Origin: Elymus sibiricus
Lineage: Eukaryota; Streptophyta; Magnoliopsida; Poales; Poaceae
Direction of reading: 5' to 3'
Assembly: GCA_039707655.1 (NCBI GenBank)
Contig: CM077670.1
Coordinates: 145,370,001 to 145,434,000, forward strand
Length of the DNA: 64,000 nt
In this document: in pieces, positions 1 through 12,346 of the stretch
Position numbering within the stretch: position 1 is the stretch's first letter
Layout: each line of letters opens with the position of its first letter
The notes under the pieces: model-generated
The model's input: only the letters and a program-made list of their open reading frames with translations
What the model was told of the DNA's origin: nothing
The model's database searches: none
Made by a program: the position numbers and the translations under genes

Positions 1-2
1 TA

Positions 3-1409
3 TTGAAAAAGGCAGGTCCAGTGAACTGGGCTCCAGAAGCGGAGGCCGCGCTCCATGATTTGAAGGAGTACTTGTCCTCTTCGCCAGTCCTAGTTGCGCC
101 TAGGCCGCAAGAGATCTTGCTGCTATACTTAGCGGCAACGAATCAAGTGGTTAGTGCTGCACTTGTGGCTGAAAGAGAGGCAGATGAAGAGGAGGTAGCA
201 GCCGCAGAGCCATGACCCGACGAGCCAGAATCTTCTCTGGCAAGGTCAGGTGCCGACAAGCCAGAGATTGTGCAAGCCAGTAAGCCAGATCAGCAAGTTG
301 TGAAGAAGAAGATGGTGCAGTGCCCAGTCTACTTTGTCAGTTCCCTCCTGCAAGGGGCTAGATCAAGGTACTCTGGTGTGCAGAAGTTGCTCTTTGGCCT
401 TCTCATGGGCTCAAGGAAGCTGCGCCATTATTTTCAAGCACACCCAGTCACTGTCATCACTCGCTTTCCATTGTAACACATCATGAGAAATCCAGAAGCA
501 ACCAGCAGGATTGTGGAGTGGGCATTGGAGCTGTCAAGTTTTGATTTGAAGTTTGAGAGTACCTCAACAATTCAGAGCAGGGCTTTGGCAGAATTCATTG
601 CAGAATGGACCCCAACGCTAGACGAAGAAATTCCAAAGACCTCTCTCCCCGGCAAGGAAACTGTTGATGACTGGATCATGTACTTTGACGGTGCTTTCAC
701 GCTGAAAGGCGCCGGTGCCGGCATGCTGCTTATAGCACCCACTGGAGAGCACCTCAAGTACGTGCTTCAGATGCACTTTCCCAGGGAGCGGGCCACCAAC
801 AACACAGCGGAGTACGAAGGATTGCTTGCCAGTCTGCACATTGCAATCGACCTTGGTATTCGGAAGCTGATTATCTGAGGTGACTCGCAGCTTGCGGTGA
901 GGCAGGTCAACAAAGATTACCAGAGCCCTTTGATGGAGGCGTACGTTGATGAGGTGAGGAAGTTGGAAGAGCACTTTGACGGTCTGCAAGCACAACACGT
1001 TCCCCATGCCCAGAATTGGATTGTCGACGACCTGTCAAAGCTTGCCACCCAAAAGATGCATGTGGAACCATGAACTTTTGTGCTCCATCTGACTCAGCCA
1101 TCCGTTACACCATCAAGGCCGGCGAAGAAGAGAAAACAAGATGTTGGTGGTTACTTTCCGGCAGAGCTGCCGGCAGCCGCCAAGAAAGTGAATACCGCTG
1201 ACAAGCTACCCTTGGCCGGTGTGCCATAGTTTCCGGCAAGCCAGATCCTTGCCGTCGAAGCAAGCGCTCCTGCAGAGGAAGAAGTGCCTTTAGTCCTTGT
1301 CGTCAAGCCACAAGCTCTGGCATGGGCACAACCAATTGTCCAGTACCTTCAGACATGAGATCTTCCCGATGAACAAGAGGACACAGAAAGAGTAGCCTGT
1401 CAATCAAGG
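3..1409 (+). pseudogene. G1 pol: RT tail, RNase H and second (archaeal-type) RNase H
   Basis: The reading starts in the RT connection (LKKAG...W..EAEA), followed by the RNase H of RT (PVYFVSSLLQGARSRYSGVQK) at about 320-400. The second RNase H follows (WIMYFDGA, GAGAG, TAEYEGLL, GDSQL) at 660-900. Two consecutive RNase H domains are typical of the Tat lineage. The gene is broken by in-frame stops at about 213, 474 and 876 and again near 1070, 1227 and 1356. The corresponding region of T2 (38300-39643) is open, so these are decay of this copy. Not functional. Confidence 0.8.
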
Positions 1410-2556
1410 ATGTACAAGTTTGTTGACAACATTCTATATAGAAAGAGACCAAATGGGGTGAAATTGAAGTGCATCTGTCGGGAAGATGGACAGAGGCTGT
1501 TGGAAGAAATGCATGAAGGGATGTGTGGCTCTCATATTGGGTCACGCACGCTTGTCGGTAAGGTGTTTCGTCAAGGATTCTACTGGCCGACAGCCCTTCA
1601 AGATGCCTTGGCGGTGGTCATCAGATGCAAAGCATGCCAGTTCCACTACAAGGACATCCACCAGCCAGCTCAAGCCCTCCAAACCATCCCTCTCTCCTGG
1701 CCTTTCTCAGTCTGGGGGCTCGACATCGTCGGCCCCTTCCCCCGTGCTACCGGGGGCTTTGAATTCTTGTACATTGCAATCGACAAGTTTACAAAGTGGC
1801 CTGAGGTAGAGCCCGTGAGGAAGGTGACGACACAGTCGGCCATCAAGTTCCTCAAAGGATTGGTTGCTCGTTTTGGTGTCCCCAACAGGATCATCACCAA
1901 CAACGGCACCCAATTCACGAGCCGCGCCTTCAAAACATATTGCCAAGAACTTGGAAATAAGATTTGCTACGCGTCTGTTGCTCACCCAAGGAGCAATGGA
2001 CAAGTAGAGAGGGCAAATGCAGAAGTGCTGCATGGTCTCAAGACCAGAACTTTCGACAGGCTGCACAAGTGTGGAAGGCGCTGGGTGGAAGAGTTGCCGG
2101 TGGTTCTTTGGTCAATCAGAACGACACCGAGTCGAGCCACTGGCCAGACACCCTTCTCCCTTTTTATGGTGCAGAAGCAGTGCTCCCCACAGAGCTCAGA
2201 TACGGGTCACGTCGAGTCTTGGCCTTCGAAGACGAGGATCAAGATGAGCTGCGGCAAGATGATGCCACGCTCCTTGAGGAAGATCGTTTCCGGGCTGCTG
2301 TCCATGCTGCACGGTACAAGCAAGCTTTGCGCCGCTACCATAGCCGCAAAGTGAATGCCAGGAACCTTGAGGAAGGCAACCTTGTTCTTCGTCGGATTTA
2401 GTCCACGAAGGGCCAAAACAAGTTGACGCCGAGTAGGAAGGCCCTTACCGGGTGGTACGAGTCACTTGGCCTGGCGCAATCTGCCTAGTGACCGAAGATG
2501 GCACTCCGGTGCTCAACTCATGGAATATTGAGCATCTTCGCAAGTTTTACCCATAA
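1410..2556 (+). pseudogene. G1 pol: integrase
   Basis: An N-terminal H2C2 zinc region (CGSHIG...CKACQFH) is followed by the catalytic core GLDIVGPF, the IITNNGTQF block and NGQVERANAEV. The C-terminal part ends WNIEHLRKFYP then a stop at 2554-2556, the usual end of Tat-type pol. The second catalytic aspartate is asparagine (codon 1899-1901); T2 has aspartate there. A frameshift near 2163 moves the reading into the next frame (to 2401), and another stop follows before the final motif. The product would be inactive. Confidence 0.85.
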
Positions 2557-3345
2557 GGCGCAGTTGCCGAGCTGCCCGGCAACCTCTTTTGTACAAGTTT
2601 GCCGGAAAGGCATGTAAACCTTTGTACATAGCCGGGCGCAGATCCCGTGCACATAAATAAAGATAAGTGTTTCACAATTCTTTGTCCAAGTACATATTTG
2701 TTTATGTGTTGCAGGCAGCCTTGTGTTACGTTTTCCCTTGCATAGGATGATTAATGAACCGTCAAGGCTCCAGCCTCCTCTTTTCTCTTCTTTCTTTTTC
2801 TCAAAGGACAAAAGGGTTCCTCGGGTGCAAGTTTCCCGGGGGGAGTGATGGTATGGATACCAAATGACGTTCAAGATATCGTCCTACGACAAGAAGCATA
2901 GCAAAGAAAAAGCTAAGTTGAGAAACTTTGAAATAAATTCTTTGTTGTAGTTGCAATTTCTCCTTGAACGATTTTGGCCTTTGTATGAGAAACCTGCGCG
3001 CTAAGGAACCTTGTCGTGATCAGCTATGCTCTTACTATGTTTCGAGTCCGCTCAACAACTTAAGTGGCTACGTTGTGATCGTCAACCGTATCCTTGCCGG
3101 CAGCGGCGCTTCCGGCAAGCTGCAAAGGACCCGTTCCTCATGCGCTCATGGCAAGAATGTGCGCACCAGCAAGTTTTCGGCAAGCGTAGGGTACAAAAAT
3201 CATGCAAAGACAGGATAAAACAAGAGGAATAGCATGCATACATCCATCCAAAACACAAGTTATATTACATCGAAGCCAAGTGCAGTTCTAACTTAAGATA
3301 ATCTGTCTTTTACATGAACTACACTTGCAATAAGAAACAGCGAAG
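2557..3345 (+). other. G1 post-pol non-coding region
   Basis: No gene seen. It is homologous to 40871-41665 of T2, sharing the stretch before GTGTTTCACAA, the TGTATGAGAAACCTGC block and a CCGGCAAG-rich part. TTGCCGGCA half or full palindromes are frequent. The similarity stops near 3245, where the antisense gene's 3' end begins. Confidence 0.6.
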
Positions 3346-3349
3346 GGGG

Positions 3350-4178
3350 CTAATCCTTGCGATCACCCTCAGTCCTCGGGACTTGATCAATCTTGCTGAT
3401 GAGGGGAGTAATGGCTTCTTCGGCAGCTGTGGTGTCTGTCCCTGGCGGCAAGCTTGTGAAGGCCTTGGAGAAATCAATTCCAGGGTTCCGGCATATAATC
3501 TTGATGAGAATCTTGGAGATGACATCGCTAAAGAATTTGCGAGATTCACTGGCAAAGTTGGCAGACCTCTTTTCATGATGCTTCTTCAATACCTCCAGGA
3601 GTCCTTCGAAGAAGAAGGTGAGGCTGGCACTCGTGGAATCATGGTCGCCGACGGTGAAGCTGTAGTTCTCGTTGTCCATGATGGTCACTTGAGCAGCGTG
3701 ACACTCGGCAACATCGACAAGGCGACCAGTCCATAGATCCAGGGCTTTCTTGTGCTCGTCGAAAGAATTTGCAGCATCGGCATGAGCAGCTTTCTCCTTT
3801 TCGCAGTTTACCAGCACCTCCCTCTCCTTTTCCCTGCCAACCTCCAGATCCTTCTCCAGAGTCGCGAGCTTTGACTTAAGGTCAGCAATGGAGTTGTTGG
3901 CGGTCCAGAGTTCTTGGGCTTTGGTGGCGAGGTCCTCTTCAAGCTTCGGTACCCTGGACTCCAATTCTACCTTGGCGGCCTCAGCGCCCTTTGCGGCCTT
4001 GACGGCTTCCAGGAGTTTGGCGGTGTGAGCCTGAGCTTGAGTTTCGATGTCCTATTTGTGGCCCTCCTCTAGCTCTTGGGTCCGTTGCATGAGCAGAGTC
4101 TGGATCTCCTTGTCCATGCTGCGTAGCTTGGTGGCAAGTGCTTCCTCTCGAGCGGCATGAGCAGAGTCTGGATCTCCT
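3350..4178 (-). pseudogene. G1 antisense gene: coiled-coil C-terminal part of a gypsy-type transposon protein
   Basis: It reads opposite to pol. The open stretch from 3964 down to 3350 is rich in heptad-like Leu/Ala/Lys/Glu (LEEDLATKAQ, LKSKLATLEKDLEVGREKE). A tail follows with a DFSKAFTSLPPGTDTT block. Upstream the same frame continues to about 4178 through one stop at 4052-4054. Order and composition match the C-terminal part of the T1 antisense gene (24962-25699), which belongs to the putative gypsy-type transposon (Transposase_28) proteins of grass Gypsy elements. The N-terminal half and promoter were lost with the 3' end of the element. A 24 bp stretch at 4087-4110 recurs at 4155-4178 against the breakpoint. 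Confidence 0.65.
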
Positions 4179-4180
4179 CG

Positions 4181-4955
4181 TCCTTGGATTTTTGGTGCTG
4201 CCTATTTATACCCCTCCACCACCACTTACTCTTTAAGAGAGCCATCGGAATGTGCCTACACTTCCACCATTCATTTTCTGAGAGAGAACCACCTACTCAT
4301 GTTTTGACATCAAGAGATTCCAATCCAACCATTTGAACCTTGATTTCTAGCCTTTCCCAAGTTGCTTTCCACTCAAATCCTTCTCTTACCAAAGCGCAAG
4401 AGCAAGTAGTTCATCATCAACAACACCATCTATTACCTTTTGGAGAGTGGTGTCTCCTAGATTGGTTAGGTGTCACTTGGGAGCCTCCATGATCATGTGG
4501 AGTTGAACCAAGGAGTTTGTAAGGGAAAGGAGATCGCCTACTTCGTGAAGATCTACACGAGTGAGGCTAGTCCTTCGTGGACGTAAGCCATGGTGGAATA
4601 GGCAAGGTTGCTTCTTCGTGGAACCTTCGTGGGTGGAGCCCTCCATGGACTCGCGCAACCGTTACCCTTTGTGGGTTGAAGTCTCTATCAACATGGACAT
4701 ACGATGGCACCACCTATCGGAACCACGCCAAAAATCATCGTGTCTTCATTGCGTTTGATATCTCCAACCTCTCCTTTACATTCATATGCAAAGTCATTAT
4801 TTTCCGCTGCACAACTCTTAAACTTGCATGTGTAGGGTGTTACTTGACTTGGTAGAATTGCTAAAACTTGCCTACAACTCAAATTGGGAAAAGGATAAGC
4901 TTTTATTGGTCAAGTAGTCTAATCACCCCCCTCTATACATACTTTCAATCCTACA
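4181..4955 (+). repeat. C1: truncated SIRE-like Copia LTR
   Basis: It aligns to the 3' half of the C3 LTRs (from about 54545 to 55375), including the TATTTATACCCCTCC promoter stretch and the end TCAATCCTACA at 4955. The 5' part of the LTR, with its palindrome array, is missing. No primer binding site follows, so this is a 3' or solo LTR cut by a deletion that joined it to G1 at about 4180. Confidence 0.85.
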
Positions 4956-4989
4956 ACTTGTCAAGATACACGAATTATCTCAAAGATCT

Positions 4990-5310
4990 ATGAAGACCGT
5001 GTTTAAGGCTTTATGGCCAAATGAAACTATCCTCGAAGGAATGGCCGAGCTTGCCGATCGTCTAAGAGGAGCTCGGCGCCATTTATAGGCGTGGAAAGTA
5101 TCTGCCTGTCGAGAAGGTGCCCAAGAAGCATGGGCGATGATCAAGACACGTTATACTGAGCTAGATACGGAGCATCTTGCCGAAGTTGGTCCTTGTGGGA
5201 TCAATGGGAAAGAAATACCCACTAGCTTAGTGTACGAAAACGTGATGTCGGCTGTTCGGCTGTCCTAACAAGATTGCGCCCTTGACTCTTTAATAGACGG
5301 TCTTAAGTAA
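4990..5310 (+). pseudogene. Relic of a Gypsy accessory-gene C-terminus
   Basis: One frame reads FKALWPNET, LADRLRGARRHL, AWKVSACREGAQEAW and IKTRYTELD, ending at the stop 5308-5310. It has two internal stops, and a frame change lies just upstream (YEDRV). I remember this block from predicted accessory proteins of grass Gypsy elements, usually antisense to pol, but cannot verify it here. If that is right, its parent element ran on the minus strand and was different from G1. Confidence 0.45.
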
Positions 5311-5631
5311 ATGAACTCTTATCAGTATTTTTTGGTGTAATGATTCTACGTATCAAAGTACTTTACATCATTGCATGCTCTGATCTGCAATGTAATACTT
5401 TGTTAACAGGCCATCGGCTTCCACCTCCTCGGCCAGTGGCCGAGCAGTGTTTCCTACTTTATAATGCCAAGTACGAGGGAAAAGGTTTACGGAGAACAAG
5501 GCAATCTGGCCATATGGTTCAAAAAACAAAGGTTCAGAAGAGAGATATGGCATATTACTTTTTAACGTAAGAAACATCTTCCGAGAAAAATATTTCTTTT
5601 ATAAGTTCCTTTTCTCAGGTTATCATGTTAA
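5311..5631. other. Non-coding remnant between the Gypsy relic and A1
   Basis: No gene, LTR end or repeat recognised. It probably belongs to the same old Gypsy element as 4990-5310. GTTAA at 5627-5631 would be the left target-site copy of A1; the right copy is not in the window. Confidence 0.4.
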
Positions 5632-7443
5632 TGTTGGGAAACGTAGTAGAAAAGAAAAAAAATCGCCCTACGATCACCCAGGAACAATATGAAGATGCAT
5701 ATAGGGTTTGGATCAACGATCGTTACCGACTCCGGAGTGCAGCAGAAGTAGACGAGTTGGTGTAGATTGTACTTGGAGTCCCTCGAACCATTGATGACAA
5801 TCCCGTGAACTGCCCTCGAACGATCCCTCGAACAGAAGACCAAAAGCACGACCTCTCTACTTGGTTGCAAGCGTACGGTCTTCACGATCTGGCAGCACTT
5901 TGCCGTCCAGAGCTAATCGTCATCGGAGAATTAGAGGGAGGATATTAGAACCACACTTGTCTTTTAATTATGAGGATTAGAGGAACTAGGTCTAGCTCTA
6001 ATTGGTCAACTAGGACCAACTTGAACTAGAACTAGATGAACTAGAGGCGGCTCCAAATCGTGTATATCAAAAGGTGCAAAATCCCCTAGTATATATAGGT
6101 TGGAGGATAAGGAGGGGGTGCCACAAGAGGGAGGGAAAGTCTCCCTCTATTGGCAGGCCAAGGGGAGGGGACTTCCCCTCCAATTCGGCCTCCTTCTCCC
6201 CTTTCCATGGGGAGAAGCGGGCGCCTCCCTTGTTGGGCCCAAGTGGCCCAATTCTCCTTCCACCTCTTGGCCTTATAAGGCCCGTTGATATTAAATTAAA
6301 TATAAAAGCCCTATAACAATTACTAGATCCTTTTATACATAAATTAACATCTCCGGAAACATTTTCCACCTATATATTATTTATCGGTAATAACCGGTAT
6401 TGCCCGATAAACTCCAAAACCCTTCCGGTGACCCCGAAACGTTTCTGGTTCCTCTCGGAACTATTCTGAATATTAATTAAAAATTCCACAAATAAATCCT
6501 CGATACTCTCGTCCTACTAACACTCAGCAGATCATGATTACCTTATGCTTTTGACCCCATAGGTTCGGTAAATCATAGACATGAATGAAACTCCTTCGTT
6601 CAATGACCAATAGCAGAACCGTGGACGTCCATATCGATCCCTATGATTACACGAATGATATTCGAGTGAACCTTTGGTTATCATGTGATGTTCCCTTGGT
6701 TCGCGATACTTTACAAAACTCGACATGATTGGTATCCTCTTGAGTCATGCACATGCTCACTATACCGATCTTCTCGTTACCGGTTTTGTTCTTCATTCTC
6801 GTTGATATGTTCCAGCATCCCTGTGACATAGTCACCTATGTATGGCCACACGATGATTGATGCCATTACACCAAGAGGGCCCTAAGAATATCTCTCCATC
6901 ATCGGAGGAGCAAATCCCACTCTCGAGCTATCTAGTCCCTTGTCAAACTTTCCGATGGACCTGTAAGTTGTCGTTATGATCACCTAGTTACAGATGACGT
7001 TTGAGCAACTCCAAAGTACACCGTACGGTAGGAAGTGACTATGATACTCTCATGGCCTAAGGAACTAAAACACATACTAACACTCCGTGTTATAACAATT
7101 GATTTCGGATGATATTATCTCAATGCATAGCAAACAAGTTTTTGTGAATTCAATATGATTGTTCTTCTAACATCATACTCTCAATGTCGTTTTAGGACTA
7201 TCGTTACACTTAACGATATCCTAAGATCCGGAAAACATGATCACCAACAACACTTGAGCCAGTCTTAGACGCGAGACTAGGAACCTATTCTTTATCGTTT
7301 AACATTCCACACGTGCATATGAGTTTTCCATTGAATCACATATTCCAGGATCATAGCAGTTACAGCATGAAATATAAACTCTTAATTATGAACATGGAAA
7401 TATAATAATACAGTATTATTGCCTCTAGGGCATATTTCCAATA
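5632..7443 (-). repeat. A1 3' LTR (Angela/BARE type)
   Basis: 1812 bp, the usual length for Angela LTRs. The right end reads CCAATA instead of the expected CCAACA, a point change in the terminal dinucleotide. A TATA-like CCTATATATACTAGGGG lies on the minus strand near 6083-6099. Short open frames around 6067-6369 are LTR sequence, not genes. Confidence 0.85.
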
Positions 7444-10400
7444 TTCTCCCACTTGCACTAGAGTCAATAATCTAGTTAGCACATTTTCTTTTACACCAAT
7501 GGCAATCCGGTGTTTGTTCGTGCTTTGCTTGTGGTATAGCCTTCGTCCTATCAGATCTTGACAACTTCAGATCAGTGTGCATCATTTGCATATCTATGCA
7601 CTTATCATGCTTGCACAAGAATTCATAATTTATGTTAAAACATGCTTTGTATATATTGAATCACTGGCAGGACCTTTGATTCCTTAGACTGAGCTATGGA
7701 ACCACTATTGAGAATAGTGTTCTATTGGCACAATTATCTAGAAACCATACCAAGTTCATAAATGAACCTTTGATTCATCACCCTCTATTGTTGCTTTTAA
7801 AGAAAAAATATACTTAGCCTTCTGTTACAAAATTCACCACAGTAACTTTCTTGACCAATTCCAATTTACTGTGCCACCATAAATCTTTTAATTTAAACTA
7901 TAAAATCGCTTGGAGCGCTGATGAAGATTTTATCGATGTACTACTTACAACGAGCCTGTATTGATGTAACTCCTTACAACAATCTCTTCATCTTCTCCGT
8001 ATGCGAGAAACATGTCGTTAGTACTTAACGACATTTTCATTATTGTCCTATGATCAACAATTTGGTCATTCTGGTAACTTTACTCACAACTTACTTGGAG
8101 TACTAGATATATGTGGTTGTTTACATACCATGGAACATATTTAACACAAGTGTGATTGAAATCATGTATTTCGCTCATCAGTATTTCAGGATACAGATTC
8201 TTGCTTAAAACTCCTTCCATGTGACTTTGACAAGAAACTCTTCTTGCGTATTTCATGCTAAACTGCTTTAGTATTCTGTCAATATGTATTTTGGCTAAGC
8301 CCGATTAGACACTACTATATCCTAAGTACTTTACTGAAAAAACTAGTTTCCATAAAGTCTTAATCTGTGTCAAGAAATTTATATAATTTCCAATCAACAA
8401 TGTGTCATGCACACATAGTGTTTAGAAATATTATCATGCTCCCACTTACTTTGTTGAAAATACAAGCATCTTCGCTTTCCTCGATGAAATCAAATTATTT
8501 GTCCATTTCATTTTCAACTCCACTATGCTTTTTTCAATCCATTATAGGATCTCTTGAAGTTTGCACACTTGCTAGCATCCTTTGGATTGATAAAATTACC
8601 TTAGACCGTATCAAATATACAACCTTGGTTCTATTTCCATCTCATGGGAATCATTTTAACATCCATCTATTATATCTCATAGTTGAAATATTTAGTAATT
8701 GCTAGTTTAACCCGAACTGACTTTAAGCATTGCTATGATGAGACAATCTCATCAGTCAACTCCTTGATCTTGTCATAAACTATTTGTAACAAGTCGAGCA
8801 TTATAAAACATTTTTATCTTTTTCATTTTATAGACCCATCATTATTCTTTAGACTCTAAGTCTTCTAAAGGGTTTATCAAGTTCCAAACTTGAATTATGT
8901 ATATGGATACTATCTCAGATTATTTTGGCTTATAGCCAATTCCGGAGTTAGGGCCCATCAACGCTTCTCTGTGTATTATAGGTTCATTGTTTGTTCAACA
9001 ATATCTCGTCTGTACACCATGAATGTTTCCACGAGTTTTCCAAACCTATATATATAGTTCAGCTGGATGTTCGACCGAAATCTCTACATCTTATGTAGAG
9101 GTTCCCGTATCAGTTGTGATATGAAATTCTAGAACCAATTCTAGCGTTTCTTTTCTTTGACCTGATTACGAAGATTCTGTAATCTCATCGAGTTGCACTG
9201 TCGTCCCACTCACTATTTTGCAGAAAACATTTTCTTCAAAATTTACTGCACTTTGGGGCAAAACACTTTGCCTCGGTGTAGTGTAAGAGGAATACCCAAT
9301 CATTTGGGATAACCTACATAGTAGCACTTATTTCAACAAATTTGATGATGCTCTTTTTCAGTGTAAAAGCCACAGTCTCTAAATTATCACATTAAAAAGT
9401 ATATTGGATAAATAATCAATGTCATCTTTGATCTCACCATGTCATACATAGTTTGATTACATCTACTCAAAACATTCTAATCTTAGTAATGTTCTGGGAG
9501 GTGCAAGCTATAAAATTCTTTTCATAGCTCATCAAACATTCGCTAAATTTGTAACTCAATTATTTCTTTTTGCAATCCAATTGTAGAAACATAATTTTTG
9601 TTACAGTCAGTTCTACTTCATTCTGGAAAAACCTTTCGAAACATTTCAGAAGATCCAGATTTATGCTATAGTAAATTTAAATATCTACTTGAGTCAATCT
9701 TGAAGATAGATAGATCCACTGCTTGCAACAACACTTGAACTACACACATCAACATGCCTATTCCAATTATTTTGTTGCTTGTTCTTTATGGCCTGTGAAC
9801 GGTATTTTAGTTTACTTCACTATTTGGACGAAAGTTGCAAGTGTCACATGATTCATAATCAGATGACTTCAATATCCATCACTATGGAATTTCTCCATGC
9901 AAGTTTCTCCAATGTGACTAAATGCAGTGCCACACATATGTGGTATTCTTTTAGCTTTGCGACATTTAGCGTCAGTGTTATGGATGTTCAATTTTATCAT
10001 CAATATTCATAACTTACATCCTATTCACAATAGGAGTATGGCCTTTTGTTCATTACATCGAACAACTATTGTTCTCTCATGAACAACCTCCTTGCAGGTT
10101 CAATGCAATGGGCTAGAGTGTACAAAACTCTAAAAATGAATTATGACAATAAACACAAAGGTAATAAGCTGATGAAAAGTATCATAACTTTTATAAAAAA
10201 TTCAACACATATTTTAACCTCATTGTTTGTTGGTCATTTAGGCCATTGTAGTTTCTTGCAACGATTCGCATCAACATGCAATCGAGTCGATATCCTTGTC
10301 ATCAACTTTTAATCACAATATCGAAAAATTAATGATTAACAAATTGATCATAACTCCCAAGAACTACACTTTACTTGACCAACTTCCTCTACATCTTATA

Positions 10401-10889
10401 ACTTGTATGACATTCATACCTGAGCTGGACATTCCAATCTTCTTTTCTTTTCTGCCTTTTACTTCTTATAGTTTTACTTCCAATATATCTCCTACTCACG
10501 GAAGAAGCATCCAACTTTAAGAGTGGTGTGAGCCCCGAATTTCCCTAGGCATGTAAGTCTAATTACATCCTTTGGTTTTGTTCTTTTCTCAGTTTCTCAC
10601 CATCAACTCATGACTAGCGTTCTTCCGGATCTTACGCATTTTAGTCTTAAACATAGTTGAACACTTCACTGGAACTTCCAAACAAAACACTTCTTTAGAT
10701 ATCACATATCTTTTAACCTTCGTTTGTTTCTGAAAACAATTTTCAGTTCCAAGAATATCACATAACCATCCCAAACATTTTGAAGTTCGGGTTTCTCGGA
10801 AGCAAGCAGACCGTAATGTAACTCTAGCCTTTTGGATCGAAGGATGTGAGTCTCGTCTTCCATGGCATCAGCGAGAGAGTATTGTAAGC
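7444..10889 (-). pseudogene. A1 decayed Copia pol and gag region
   Basis: No frame stays open. The RT active-site neighbourhood can be placed at about 8385-8417 on the minus strand, where LLIGN survives but the YVDD box is degraded to a CVHD-like reading. The stretch 8420-8700 continues RT homology in pieces. From about 9000 to 10889 I can only say it is AT-rich, decayed internal sequence continuing the same element; no domain could be recognised. Confidence 0.6.
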
Positions 10890-12277
10890 TGATACGTCTC
10901 CATCGTATCTACTTTTCCAAACACTTTTGCTCTGGTTTTGGACTCTAATTTGCATGATTTGAATGAAACTAACCCAGACTAACAATGTTTTCAGCAGAAC
11001 TACCATGGTGTTGTTTTTGTGCAGAAATAAAAGTTCTCATAATTGGACAAAACTTTCTAGAGATTTTTTATGGAATATATAAAAAATACTGGCGCAAAAA
11101 TCTACCGAAGAGGGGCCACCTGTTGCCCACAAGGCAACACCCCCCTGGGTGTGCCCTGTTACCTTGTGGGGCCCACAGGCGGCCGTCTGACATAATTCCA
11201 ATGCTATAAATTCCGTTTCCCTGAGAGAAAATTAAGAGAAGAAGTTTCATCGCATTTTATGATACGGAGCCGCCGCCACCTCCTGTTCTTCATCGGGAGG
11301 GGGGGCTGATCGGGAGTCCGCTTGGGGCTCCGGAGAGGGGGATTCGTCACCATCGTCATCATCAACCATCCTCCATCAGCAATTTCATGATGCTCACCAC
11401 CGGGTGTGAGTAATTCCTCCGTAGGCTTGCTGGACGGTGATGGGTTGGATGAGATTTATCATGTAATCGAGTCAATTTGTTAGGGCTTGATCCCTAGTAT
11501 CCACTATGTTCTGAGATTGATGTTGCTATGACTTTGCTATGCTAAATGCTTGTCACTAGGGCCCGAGTGCCATTATTTCAGATCTGAACCCTCTATGTTT
11601 TCATGAATATATTTGAGTTATTGATCCTATCTGCTAGTTATATGCACTTGTTATTGTTCTGATCCGTAGACCCCATAGTGACAATTGTTTGGGATACTCT
11701 CCGGGGATGACTGTAATTCGAGGAGTTCATGTATTCACCATGTGTTAATGCTTTGTTCTGGTTCTCTATTAAAAGGAGGCCTTAATATCCCTTAGTTTCC
11801 TTATGGACCCCGCTGCCATGGCAGAGTAGGGCAAAAGATGTTATGCAAGTTCTCATTATAAGCATGTATGACTATATACGGAATACATGCCTACATTATA
11901 TTGATGAATTGGAGCTATTGTGTATCGCTATAGGTTGTGATTGTTACATGATGACTGTCATCCAACATAATTATCCATCACTGATCCAGTGCCTATGCTT
12001 TTCGCATATTGATCTTTGCTAAGTTACTACCATTGTTGCTGCTGTTACAATCACTACAAAACTGCTACTGTTACTGTTTCCGTTACTATTGCCACTGTTA
12101 CTACTGTGCTACTAAACACTTTGCTGCAGATACTTAGTTCTCCAGGTGTGGTTGAATTGACAACTCAACTGCTAATACTCGCAAATATTCTTTGGCTCCC
12201 CTTGTGTCGAATCTATAAATTTGGGTGAAATACTACCCTCGAAGACTGTCGCGATCCCCTATACTTGTGGGTTACCA
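10890..12277 (+). repeat. S1 5' LTR
   Basis: 1388 bp, from TGATACGTCTCC to GGGTTACCA. A TATAAATT stretch near 11205 (ATGCTATAAATTCC) is the likely promoter. A trinucleotide-rich stretch (ACT/CTG) at about 12015-12115 is part of the LTR. Confidence 0.8.
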
Positions 12278-12288
12278 AGACCTTTTTC

Positions 12289-12306
12289 TGGCGCCGTTGC
12301 CGGGGA
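12289..12306 (+). other. S1 primer binding site
   Basis: TGGCGCCGTTGCCGGGGA, 11 bp after the LTR end. The same site occurs in W1 in reverse complement, as is usual for Athila-like Gypsy elements. Confidence 0.85.
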
Positions 12307-12346
12307 ACATAGCTCTATTTGTTGAGTCACTTGGGAATTATATCTG

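Larger units (their letters stand above)
1..4180 (+). mobile_element. G1: 3' part of a Tat-type Gypsy retrotransposon
   Basis: Partial element, entering from the left edge. It contains the end of RT, a plain and an archaeal-type RNase H region, integrase, a post-pol non-coding stretch and an antisense coiled-coil gene. Pol and the post-pol stretch align well by eye with T2 (38300-41660). The two diverge completely after about 3245, where each carries a different antisense gene. No LTR is left: the right side ends at about 4180 in a foreign Copia LTR fragment, so the 3' LTR was deleted. Lineage is inferred from the double RNase H and the antisense gene. Confidence 0.8.
5632..10889 (-). mobile_element. 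A1: Angela/BARE-like Copia element, old
   Basis: Minus orientation. The 3' LTR (5632-7443) has the family's ends: TGTTGGGAAACGTAG on the left and, on the right, GGGCATATTTCCAA followed by a TTCTCCCACTTG polypurine tract in reverse complement. The internal part is heavily decayed Copia pol. S1 interrupts it at 10890, and the remaining 5' part is not in the window. Confidence 0.85.

Noticed and set aside
3350..3736. Plus-strand open frame at 3314-3736
   Set aside because: It is the complement of the coiled-coil antisense gene, which has the better composition and a homologue in T1.
6067..6369. Open frames on both strands around 6100-6300
   Set aside because: They lie within the A1 LTR and are shadows of LTR sequence.
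12015..12115. ACT/CTG-rich stretch as a microsatellite locus
   Set aside because: Imperfect and part of the S1 LTR; no clear unit array.
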